From NCBI GenBank assembly GCA_900546315.1, contig URCP01000138.1, positions 1 to 5,313 of the forward strand: a stretch of 5,313 nucleotides of DNA, read 5' to 3'. The notes under the pieces are model-generated. The model searched no databases. It had not been told where the DNA came from and saw nothing but the letters and a program-made list of their open reading frames with translations. How positions within the stretch are numbered: the first letter of the stretch is position 1; each line of letters opens with the position of its first letter. Source of the DNA: an uncultured Eubacteriales bacterium. Lineage in GTDB: Bacteria; Bacillota; Clostridia; Oscillospirales; CAG-272. The position numbers were made by a program, and so were the translations under genes. This document shows positions 1 to 5,313 of this stretch, one piece after another.

Positions 1-1054
1 CTCCGGCTCAAAGTGCGCGGCGGCGGGCGGTGTGACGTCTGTTTTCGCTATGCCCAACACGAAGCCGGTCTGCGACACGCCAGAGACAATCGGATATGTC
101 ATGAACAGGGCGAAGGACGCCGACTGCCGCGTCTTCCCGGTCGGAGCGATATCGAAAGGGCTCGGAACCCGCGAGGTCTGTGACCTCGCTGCGCTGAAAA
201 ATTCCGGCGCGGCGGCGTTCTCGGACGACGGAAAACCTGTCGCTGACTCTGAGACGCTTATGAAAGCGATGCGCGTCGCCGCTGAAAACGACCTTCTTAT
301 AATGTCGCACTGCGAGGACCTGTCACTCGCGGGCGGAGCCATGAACGATGGGGTTGTCTCGGAAAAGCTCAGTCTGAAAGGCATTCCGCGCGTATGCGAG
401 GATATCGGGACCATGCGGGATATCGCGGTCGCGGAGTATACGGGGTGCAGACTGCACATCTGCCACGTGTCGACGCGCGGTTCGGTCGAAGCCATTCGTC
501 GTGCAAAGGCGAGGGGCGTCAGAGTTACCGCCGAGACATGTCCGCACTATTTCGCGCTCTCGGAAGACGATATAGAAAAATACGGCGCGATGGCGAAGAT
601 GAACCCGCCGCTCAGGACGAAGGACGACGTGAAAGCCGTCATTGATGGCATACTCGACGGTACGCTCGACTGCATTTCGACCGACCACGCGCCGCACTCG
701 GACGAGGAGAAGAGCCGCGGGCTCGCCGATTCGCTGAACGGTATAATCGGTCTCCAGACGTCCTTCATGGTGTCTTATACGACACTCGTTCAGGGCGGGT
801 ACATCGACCTGCCGAAGCTGACTGAGCTTATGAGCAAGAATCCCGCGGAGATCACCGGGCTTGACAAAATGGGGCTCGGAAGTATCGAGGTCGGCTCGAC
901 CGCTGATTTCACGCTTGTCTCGACTGACGCAAAATACAGACTTGAAAGAGAAGACCTCAGGGGAAAGTCGCACAACACGCCGTTTATCGGCATGACATTC
1001 GGTGCACAGGTCAGGTACACATTCGTCGGCGGGCGGAAGGTCTTCGCACACTGA
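1..1054 (+). CDS. pyrC: Dihydroorotase, class I type (5'-truncated by window edge)
   Basis: This enzyme carries out the reversible cyclisation of N-carbamoyl-L-aspartate to L-dihydroorotate, the third step of de novo UMP synthesis, in the cytosol. The frame is open from base 2 and gives 350 residues up to TGA at 1052-1054. Class I dihydroorotases are usually about 420-430 aa, so roughly 75 N-terminal residues, including the HxH metal motif, lie off the left edge. The GTG at 32 is internal, because recognisable family sequence (AAAGGVTSVFAMPNT) spans it. Visible signatures in order are MPNT (50-61), FSDDG with the expected bridging metal Asp (218-232), MSHCED with a metal His at 308-310, CHVST with a metal His at 464-466, AETCPHYF (530-553), NPPLRT (602-619) and STDHAPH with the catalytic Asp at 683-685. 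GLQTSF (750-767) has Gln where I recall GLET in many homologues. The metal set in view is intact, so it should be active. The stop is 55 nt before pyrF with no convincing terminator, which suggests co-transcription. Confidence 0.96.
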   Translation, partial: SGSKCAAAGGVTSVFAMPNTKPVCDTPETIGYVMNRAKDADCRVFPVGAISKGLGTREVCDLAALKNSGAAAFSDDGKPVADSETLMKAMRVAAENDLLIMSHCEDLSLAGGAMNDGVVSEKLSLKGIPRVCEDIGTMRDIAVAEYTGCRLHICHVSTRGSVEAIRRAKARGVRVTAETCPHYFALSEDDIEKYGAMAKMNPPLRTKDDVKAVIDGILDGTLDCISTDHAPHSDEEKSRGLADSLNGIIGLQTSFMVSYTTLVQGGYIDLPKLTELMSKNPAEITGLDKMGLGSIEVGSTADFTLVSTDAKYRLEREDLRGKSHNTPFIGMTFGAQVRYTFVGGRKVFAH

Positions 1055-1092
1055 CACGAAAACAACGGTCTCACGCCGTTCAATATATATAT

Positions 1093-1100
1093 GGAAAGGA
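1093..1100 (+). promoter_or_regulatory. Ribosome binding site of pyrF
   Basis: GGAAAGGA lies 9 nt before the ATG at 1110. It sets the pyrF start. A longer reading from ATG 1002 would overlap the end of pyrC and add 36 residues unlike any PyrF, and the ATG at 1091 is in another frame. The site is preceded by an alternating AT run (1083-1092), which probably keeps the start region unstructured. Confidence 0.75.
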
Positions 1101-1109
1101 ACTGCCAAA

Positions 1110-2033
1110 ATGTCGTTTGATACCCTTATCGAAAAAATCGCCGAAAAGCACAATCCTACCGTAATGGGTCTCGACCCGGTGCTCGATTACATCCCGGAGG
1201 AAATGAAGAAGCGCGCCGCGAATGAGTACGGCAACACCTTCAAAGCCGCCGCCGAAGCTATCCTCGAGTTCAACAAAGCTCTCATTGATTCTGTCGCCGA
1301 CCTCATCCCCGCCGTCAAGCCGCAGTCCGCGTTCTACGAGATGTACGGCATCGAGGGGCTTATCGCTCTCGAAAAGACAATCGCCTACGCGAAGGAAGCC
1401 GGTCTGTACGTCATTCTCGACGTCAAGCGCAACGATATCGGCTCTACGGCTGAGGCATACGCCAAGGCTTATCTCGGCACGACCACTCTGTTTGACGGCG
1501 CCGAAGCAGAAGCCACACCGGTCGACTGCGTGACGGTCAACCCTTACCTCGGAATCGACGGCGTCGAGCCGTTCGCGAAGATCTGCGCCGAAAGAGACAA
1601 GGCGGCGTTCATACTCGTCAAGACCTCGAACAAGTCCTCGGGCGATTTTCAGGACCTCGACGCGGGCGGCATGCCGCTGTTCCATCGTGTCGCCGCAAAG
1701 ATCGACGAGTGGGGCGCGGAAACCATCACCGATAAGGGCTACTCGGCTCTCGGAGCGGTCGTCGGGGCTACATATCCCCGTCAGCTCGCCGAGCTCAGGC
1801 GCCTGATGCCGCACACTTTCTTCCTGATTCCGGGCTACGGCGCTCAGGGCGGAACCGCTAAGGATATCGTCGGTGCGTTCGACAAGACCGGCTCCGGCGC
1901 GATAGTCAACTCGTCAAGAGGGCTCATGTGCGCGTACAAAAAGGCGGGCGACAACGGTGACAACCTGAAGAAGCACACAAGGGAAGCCGTCATAGAGATG
2001 CGCGACGCCATCGACGAAGCCGTCGGTATCTGA
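1110..2033 (+). CDS. pyrF: Orotidine-5'-phosphate decarboxylase, group 2 (long) type
   Basis: This TIM-barrel enzyme decarboxylates OMP to UMP, the last step of the pathway, as a cytosolic homodimer without cofactor. The 307-aa length fits the longer bacterial group 2 enzymes (about 270-310 aa) rather than the roughly 230-aa group found in E. coli or B. subtilis. Key parts seen are MGLDP with Asp22 near the N terminus, AVKPQSAFYE with Lys70, the catalytic DVKRNDIGST with Asp104, Lys106 and Asp109 (the DxKxxD signature), PGYGAQGG in the phosphate-gripping region, and VNSSRG, whose Arg is expected to bind the 5'-phosphate. The ATG at 1110 is chosen because it has a good ribosome binding site and begins the homologous region. 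Codons ending in C are strikingly frequent, as in a well-expressed gene. The stop TGA is embedded in the pyrK ribosome binding site and lies 8 nt before the pyrK ATG, pointing to translational coupling. Confidence 0.97.
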   Translation: MSFDTLIEKIAEKHNPTVMGLDPVLDYIPEEMKKRAANEYGNTFKAAAEAILEFNKALIDSVADLIPAVKPQSAFYEMYGIEGLIALEKTIAYAKEAGLYVILDVKRNDIGSTAEAYAKAYLGTTTLFDGAEAEATPVDCVTVNPYLGIDGVEPFAKICAERDKAAFILVKTSNKSSGDFQDLDAGGMPLFHRVAAKIDEWGAETITDKGYSALGAVVGATYPRQLAELRRLMPHTFFLIPGYGAQGGTAKDIVGAFDKTGSGAIVNSSRGLMCAYKKAGDNGDNLKKHTREAVIEMRDAIDEAVGI

Positions 2034-2038
2034 GGTGG
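2032..2038 (+). promoter_or_regulatory. Ribosome binding site of pyrK overlapping the pyrF stop
   Basis: GAGGTGG begins inside the TGA stop of pyrF (2031-2033) and its GAGG core is 6 nt before the ATG at 2042. A ribosome terminating on pyrF would cover this site, so coupled translation of pyrF and pyrK is likely (inference). Confidence 0.7.
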
Positions 2039-2041
2039 ACA

Positions 2042-2830
2042 ATGAACAAACTGAAAGATAATGCTCTCGTCTATGAGAGCAGAAAAATCTCGGACTCGGC
2101 GGAGCTGTACGAGCTTGTTCTCGAGTGCCCGGATATCGCGGGGAAAGTTCTGCCGGGACAGATTGTCCACGTCGCGTGCGGCGAGGGAACCACGCTCAGA
2201 CGCCCGATCTCGGTCTGTGAGGCGATTGACAGCGAGAAAATCCGTCTCTGCTATGAGGTCCGCGGCAAGGGCACGAAATGGATGTCCGAGAGAAAGACCG
2301 GAGAGAGGATAAGCCTTCTCGGTCCGCTCGGGCACGGGTTCACTTATCATGAGGGAAAGCGCGCACTGCTCGTCGGCGGCGGCATCGGCATATACCCGCT
2401 CCTCTCAATCGGAAAGAAGTACGGAAAGGACGCGAAAGCCCTGTTCGGGTTCCGGAACGTCTCGCTCATCAATTCGACTGAGCTTTTCGAGAGCCATGAT
2501 ATTCCGGTCTCTGTCATCACTGACGACGGGTCGAACGGACGAAAAGGCTTTGTCACCGAGCTTGTCCGCGAGGAGCTTGAAAAGAAGCAGATGGACATCA
2601 TCTATGTCTGCGGTCCGAGGGGAATGATGGCGGTTGTAGCCGGAATCGCCGCGGAATACGGTGTTGACTGCGAGGTCTCGATGGAGGAGCGCATGGGCTG
2701 CGGCGTCGGCGCTTGCCTTGCCTGCGTGTGCAAGACTATGTTTGTAGAGAACAATGAAGCGACCGAAAAGTACAAGCGCGTATGTGTCGACGGTCCTGTA
2801 TTTGACGCGAAGGAGATTATATGGAAGTGA
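2042..2830 (+). CDS. pyrK: Dihydroorotate dehydrogenase B, electron-transfer subunit (FAD and [2Fe-2S])
   Basis: PyrK passes electrons from the FMN of PyrD through a [2Fe-2S] cluster and FAD to NAD+, letting dihydroorotate oxidation run without quinones. It works in a PyrK2-PyrD2 heterotetramer in the cytosol. The 262-aa length is normal. The N-terminal ferredoxin-reductase-like FAD barrel contains LRRPISV (Arg53-Ser57 is the flavin motif). The nucleotide-binding domain begins with LLVGGGIGIYPL (109-120) and continues to YVCGPRGMM. The C-terminal iron-sulfur region has Cys220-x4-Cys225-x2-Cys228 and a distal Cys248 in RVCVDGPVF. The 19-residue gap before the last Cys seems a little longer than in the characterised Lactococcus and Bacillus proteins as I remember them, and an extra Cys230 sits beside Cys228. 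The 3' end overlaps pyrD by 10 nt, as expected for obligate partners. There is no sign of frameshift or missing motif. Confidence 0.96.
   Translation: MNKLKDNALVYESRKISDSAELYELVLECPDIAGKVLPGQIVHVACGEGTTLRRPISVCEAIDSEKIRLCYEVRGKGTKWMSERKTGERISLLGPLGHGFTYHEGKRALLVGGGIGIYPLLSIGKKYGKDAKALFGFRNVSLINSTELFESHDIPVSVITDDGSNGRKGFVTELVREELEKKQMDIIYVCGPRGMMAVVAGIAAEYGVDCEVSMEERMGCGVGACLACVCKTMFVENNEATEKYKRVCVDGPVFDAKEIIWK
2810..2815 (+). promoter_or_regulatory. Ribosome binding site of pyrD inside the 3' end of pyrK
   Basis: AAGGAG lies 5 nt before the pyrD ATG at 2821 and within the last codons of pyrK. Its placement supports this start and links translation of the two subunits. Confidence 0.75.
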
Positions 2831-3744
2831 GAAATGCAGATCTGTCCGTGAATTTCGCGGGCGTGACACTTAAAAACCCGGTCGTCACCGTCTCCGGAAC
2901 CTGCGGCTTCGGTGAGGAGTACGCTCCGTACTACAGACCGGAACAGCTCGGAGCAATTGCGGTCAAGGGAATGACGCTCGCCCCGAGGCTCGGAAATCCG
3001 CCGCCGCGCATCGCCGAGACGCCGTCAGGAATCCTCAATTCGATCGGTTTACAGAACCCCGGCGTCGAGGCGTTTATCGAGAACGAACTGCCGCGGCTCA
3101 AGAAGGACGGCGCGACCGTCATTGCCAACATTGCCGGTTCGACCATCTCCGATTATTGTAAAGTGGCCGAGAGACTGGACGAAACAGACGTCGATTTCAT
3201 CGAGATGAACATCTCCTGTCCGAACGTGAAGGAGGGCGGTGTCGCTTTCGGCACAAACCCGAAGACCGTCAGCGAGATAACAAACGCCGTCAGAATCCAC
3301 ACCTCAAAGCCGCTGATGGTGAAGCTCTCGCCGAACGTCACCGATATCACCGAAACCGCGAAGGCGGCGGAAGCCGGTGGAGCGAACGCTCTCAGCCTCA
3401 TAAACACCCTGCTCGGAATGCGCATCGACATAAAGACTAAACGCCCGATCCTTCACAACAACTGCGGAGGACTTTCGGGTCCCGCGGTGTTCCCGGTCGC
3501 TCTCAGGATGGTCTGGCAGGTCAGGAACGCCGTCAGTCTGCCGATTCTCGGAATGGGCGGAATTTCGAGCGCCGAGGACGCGATCGAGATGCTTATCGCC
3601 GGTGCTGACGCGGTCGGCGTCGGAACCGCTATGTTCGCGAACCCATATCTGCCGCTCGAGATTGCCGACGGGATTGCGAAATACATGGACGAGAACAACA
3701 TAAAGAGCGTGGCGGACATCTCCGCGAGCGTTATGCCTTGGTAA
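2821..3744 (+). CDS. pyrD: Dihydroorotate dehydrogenase B, catalytic FMN subunit (class 1B)
   Basis: This subunit oxidises (S)-dihydroorotate to orotate on an FMN held in a TIM barrel, handing the electrons to PyrK. The 307-aa length matches class 1B enzymes. Visible motifs include VSGTCGFGEEY near the N terminus, AVKGMTL with Lys49 (flavin/substrate contact), NSIGLQNPG, MNISCPNVKEGG with Asn130 and the active-site base Cys133, VKLSPNVTDI with Lys168, LINTLLGM, GLSGPAV, and the FMN-phosphate region GMGGISSAEDA followed by GADAVGVGTAMF. The active-site Cys separates class 1 from the membrane class 2 enzymes, which use Ser, and the adjacent pyrK separates 1B from 1A. The gene overlaps pyrK by 10 nt and is the last pyr gene here. 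A strong hairpin plus T-tract starts 11 nt after its stop. No pyrE follows, unlike several clostridial pyr operons. Confidence 0.97.
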   Translation: MEVRNADLSVNFAGVTLKNPVVTVSGTCGFGEEYAPYYRPEQLGAIAVKGMTLAPRLGNPPPRIAETPSGILNSIGLQNPGVEAFIENELPRLKKDGATVIANIAGSTISDYCKVAERLDETDVDFIEMNISCPNVKEGGVAFGTNPKTVSEITNAVRIHTSKPLMVKLSPNVTDITETAKAAEAGGANALSLINTLLGMRIDIKTKRPILHNNCGGLSGPAVFPVALRMVWQVRNAVSLPILGMGGISSAEDAIEMLIAGADAVGVGTAMFANPYLPLEIADGIAKYMDENNIKSVADISASVMPW

Positions 3745-3754
3745 CATAATAATG

Positions 3755-3785
3755 GAGACCGTACTTATGTGTGCGGTCTCTTTTT
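3755..3785 (+). terminator. Intrinsic terminator after pyrD (or leaky attenuator before the next gene)
   Basis: GAGACCGTAC (3755-3764) pairs with GTGCGGTCTC (3771-3780) to give a 10-bp stem with one G-U wobble and a 6-nt loop. It is followed at once by TTTTT (3781-3785). This is a standard Rho-independent terminator for the pyr operon, reading to the right. The upstream side has no matching A-run, so it does not look bidirectional. It is unusual that the T-tract touches the ribosome binding site of the following gene, so partial readthrough or regulated antitermination is also possible. Confidence 0.85.
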
Positions 3786-3793
3786 GGAGGTGA
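3786..3793 (+). promoter_or_regulatory. Strong ribosome binding site of the 3801-5285 gene
   Basis: GGAGGTGA begins at the base after the terminator T-tract and lies 7 nt before the ATG at 3801. It decides the start. An earlier in-frame GTG at 3771 falls inside the 3' arm of the terminator hairpin and has no ribosome binding site. Confidence 0.85.
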
Positions 3794-3800
3794 GATTGCT

Positions 3801-5285
3801 ATGAAGAAAACGAAACATCAGGAACTTCAGAAGCTCGTCGACAGCGGCATAAACCTGAGTTCGCTCGGGCTTGAACTCTGCGATATGACCGAGGACGAGC
3901 GCTATTTCTGCACACCTGAAAGGGCGGAGGTCTTCGGGCGGGTCGGGGTCGACGGGATACATTTCTGCTTTGCCGGCGGGCACGGGGACATGGTGTTCTG
4001 CGTCTGCCCGATGGATCTCGCGCCGAGGTATGTTCGTCCGGTCGCAAGGAGCTTCGCGGATTTTCTGTCTCTGCTTGTGTCTTGCGGAGATACGAGCGTC
4101 ATTGAATCGGCGTGGAGGTATGACAGGGAGACCTTCGAGGGCGGGCGCGGCGCGGCGATGAGCGGTTCCGGCAATGAAGCGGCTAGGGCTGAGCTTCGTG
4201 AAAAGCTTGGTGTTCTGCCGATGGCTGACCCGTATGACTATATCCGTTCGCTTCAGGCGGACTTCGATTACTCGGAGTTTGATATGTCCGTCGATGAACC
4301 GGTGAGAAAACCGAAAGCATGGAAGGTGTACTTTGACAAGGGGCTGTACGCTCCGGCTTCACGCGGGCGCGCCGGAGAAGAGATCCGGGTCGGCAGAAGC
4401 GTTACGCTGAACGGCGACGAGTGGAGGATACCGTCAATTTACGTCTGCCCGCGGGGATTAGTCGTCGATATACTGCACATTGTCGATAACGCGAAGTACG
4501 CGGAATTCTATGACAGGAACTGTTTTCTCGTTCAGTATGGAGACGACATTCCGGAGGGCGAGCGGCGGAGAATCGAGAGTGAGAACCCGCTGAATGTCGA
4601 CCCGAACGCGGCGCTCATCGTGAACGGAAAGATGCTTGTCGGTTCCGGCGGGACATCCTGCGTTTATGACCCGGTGCCGGAGCATGGGGAAACCGAGGAT
4701 ACAGCGCTTGCGGTGAAGGAACATTATTCGCTCGATGAAGCGCATACGGTTGTGATCTGGCGGCTGAATTTCGCGGGGAAGTTCAGGGTGGACGAAATAA
4801 GCTCGGCGGAGATTGTCATGACGGCTGATATGAAGCTTGTGAGGTCTGTTCCGGTCGATGTGAGTGGTGAGACTGAGTTTGAGTTTCCTGAAGGCGAGAG
4901 GCATACGCTGAGGGTATCTGAGGTTACGCCGGTCGATATCGGTGACGTGGTGTCCGGCGGGATGCGGCTTCCGCGGTATATGACGAGTGTCGCGTACAGG
5001 ATTGAGCCGGATTTGCCGCGGGAGGTCTGCCGGCTTTGCGATTATAATCGGAGTGACATACCGATGAAGGATGCCGCGGGCGGTTCTGGCAGTCATGCGG
5101 CGATCGGAATTATCGGCGGTGCGGACGGACCGACTGTTGTGCTCGGCGGCGCTGTCGTGAAGGGGACGGATGAATCGTGCCGGGGTGTCAGTTCATCGTT
5201 ATCGTTTGACAGGAATCGCGTCCCGGACTGGCACTTGGAGTTGTATTCCCGCCCGTTTGAGGGTGTCCGTATTCCCCTTATTTGA
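3801..5285 (+). CDS. Uncharacterised 494-aa protein with C-terminal OadB-like GGADGPT motif
   Basis: I cannot assign a function. An N-terminal region (about residues 1-110) contains YFCTPERAEVFGRVGVDG, a short hydrophobic strand around FCFAGGHGDMVFCVCPM (55-71) and ARSFADFLSLLVSCG (82-96). The last block weakly recalls the end of SMI1/KNR4-like (SUKH) domains, a tentative comparison. A charged linker leads to PYDYIRSLQADFDYSEF (144-160). A middle region from about 172 to 415 looks rich in beta strands (KVYFDKGLY, RVGRSVTLNGDEWRIP, LVVDILHIV). The tail holds AIGIIGGADGPTVVL (434-448), matching the Asp-containing signature of the OadB/GcdB/MmdB beta subunit, then a short strand-rich end. Twelve cysteines are present, including Cys410-x2-Cys413. 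No signal peptide or clear membrane segments are seen, so it is probably cytosolic. I recall similar hypothetical proteins in gut Clostridia, but this is unverified. The frame is intact over its length, and GGG glycine and CTT leucine codons are commoner than in the pyr genes. Confidence 0.85.
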   Translation: MKKTKHQELQKLVDSGINLSSLGLELCDMTEDERYFCTPERAEVFGRVGVDGIHFCFAGGHGDMVFCVCPMDLAPRYVRPVARSFADFLSLLVSCGDTSVIESAWRYDRETFEGGRGAAMSGSGNEAARAELREKLGVLPMADPYDYIRSLQADFDYSEFDMSVDEPVRKPKAWKVYFDKGLYAPASRGRAGEEIRVGRSVTLNGDEWRIPSIYVCPRGLVVDILHIVDNAKYAEFYDRNCFLVQYGDDIPEGERRRIESENPLNVDPNAALIVNGKMLVGSGGTSCVYDPVPEHGETEDTALAVKEHYSLDEAHTVVIWRLNFAGKFRVDEISSAEIVMTADMKLVRSVPVDVSGETEFEFPEGERHTLRVSEVTPVDIGDVVSGGMRLPRYMTSVAYRIEPDLPREVCRLCDYNRSDIPMKDAAGGSGSHAAIGIIGGADGPTVVLGGAVVKGTDESCRGVSSSLSFDRNRVPDWHLELYSRPFEGVRIPLI

Positions 5286-5300
5286 AGCTTTTTGAAAGAA

Positions 5301-5309
5301 GGGGGGGGG
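5301..5309 (+). repeat. Homopolymer tract of nine G
   Basis: A run of nine G follows GAAAGAA, 15 nt after the stop of the preceding gene and 4 nt from the right edge. It could be part of a ribosome binding site for a gene beyond the edge, a slippage-prone tract, or simply where the assembly stopped. Nothing in the window decides between these. Confidence 0.8.
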
Positions 5310-5313
5310 CAGG

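Noticed and set aside
1064..1080. Inverted repeat AACGG/CCGTT with a 7-nt loop between pyrC and pyrF, as a possible terminator or attenuator.
   Set aside because: The stem is only 5 bp and is followed by an alternating AT run, not a T-tract. It is too weak to call.
1055..1109. Possible internal promoter before pyrF based on the TATATAT run at 1083-1092.
   Set aside because: No acceptable -35 element lies 16-18 nt upstream. The AT run more simply keeps the ribosome binding site accessible.
1002..1109. ATG at 1002 as the start of pyrF.
   Set aside because: It would overlap the pyrC coding end by 53 nt and add 36 residues with no family resemblance. ATG 1110 has a proper ribosome binding site.
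323..1153. Long open frame on the minus strand (276 aa) opposite pyrC.
   Set aside because: It is antisense to a well-supported enzyme. The Arg/Val-rich translation has no recognisable motif and arises from the GC-biased codon pattern.
1080..1814. Long open frame on the minus strand (244 aa) opposite pyrF.
   Set aside because: It is a shadow of pyrF codon bias, with no ribosome binding site or motif supporting it.
3745..3753. CATAATAAT as a -10 element of a promoter for the last gene.
   Set aside because: No convincing -35 hexamer is visible around 3720-3728, so it is kept only as a hint in the terminator finding.
3771..3800. GTG at 3771 as the start of the last gene (ten extra residues).
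   Set aside because: It lies within the 3' arm of the terminator hairpin and has no ribosome binding site, while ATG 3801 has GGAGGTGA at good spacing.
4458..5096. Open frame on the minus strand (212 aa) opposite the unknown gene.
   Set aside because: It is antisense to a frame with a strong ribosome binding site and protein-like composition. Its translation is rich in Arg, His and Pro and looks like a complement artefact.
5281..5300. Terminator after the last gene (CTTTTTGAAAG and the two TTTGAA copies).
   Set aside because: The inverted repeat is only 4 bp with no following T-tract, and G residues follow instead.

Overview
The window reads as a piece of a moderately to highly G+C bacterial chromosome, with many codons ending in C or G, purine-rich ribosome binding sites and tight gene packing. 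It is most likely from an anaerobic, possibly gut-associated member of the Clostridia. The strongest evidence is the paired class 1B dihydroorotate dehydrogenase (PyrD plus the FAD/[2Fe-2S] partner PyrK), which is NAD-linked and typical of Firmicutes. The closest apparent resemblances of the other proteins, from memory, are also clostridial. The exact taxon cannot be read from the sequence. Both ends cut through features: the left edge lies inside pyrC, and the right edge comes just after a run of nine G residues. This may therefore be a complete short metagenomic contig.

Layout, all on the + strand: (1) 1-1054, the 3' five-sixths of pyrC (dihydroorotase); (2) 1110-2033, pyrF (orotidine-5'-phosphate decarboxylase); (3) 2042-2830, pyrK (electron-transfer subunit); (4) 2821-3744, pyrD (class 1B catalytic subunit), overlapping pyrK by 10 nt; (5) 3755-3785, an intrinsic terminator; (6) 3801-5285, a gene of unknown function whose ribosome binding site directly abuts the terminator T-tract; (7) 5286-5313, a short tail with a G9 tract. 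The only intergenic gap inside the operon (1055-1109) holds the pyrF ribosome binding site, an AT run and a weak 5-bp hairpin. No rRNA, tRNA, CRISPR array or mobile element is visible. No promoter could be supported.

The four pyr genes form one co-transcribed de novo UMP block. PyrC closes carbamoyl-aspartate to dihydroorotate, PyrD/PyrK oxidises it to orotate while passing electrons to NAD+, and PyrF makes UMP from OMP. The orotate phosphoribosyltransferase gene (pyrE), often found next to this block, is not in the window. The steps before pyrC are presumably upstream.

The most interesting item is the last gene. It encodes a 494-aa protein, apparently soluble and fairly cysteine-rich, that I cannot assign to a characterised family. 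Near its C terminus (residues 436-445) it carries GIIGGADGPT. This closely resembles the aspartate-containing signature of the membrane-embedded beta subunit of Na+-translocating decarboxylases (OadB/GcdB/MmdB), yet the rest of the protein looks nothing like that membrane protein.
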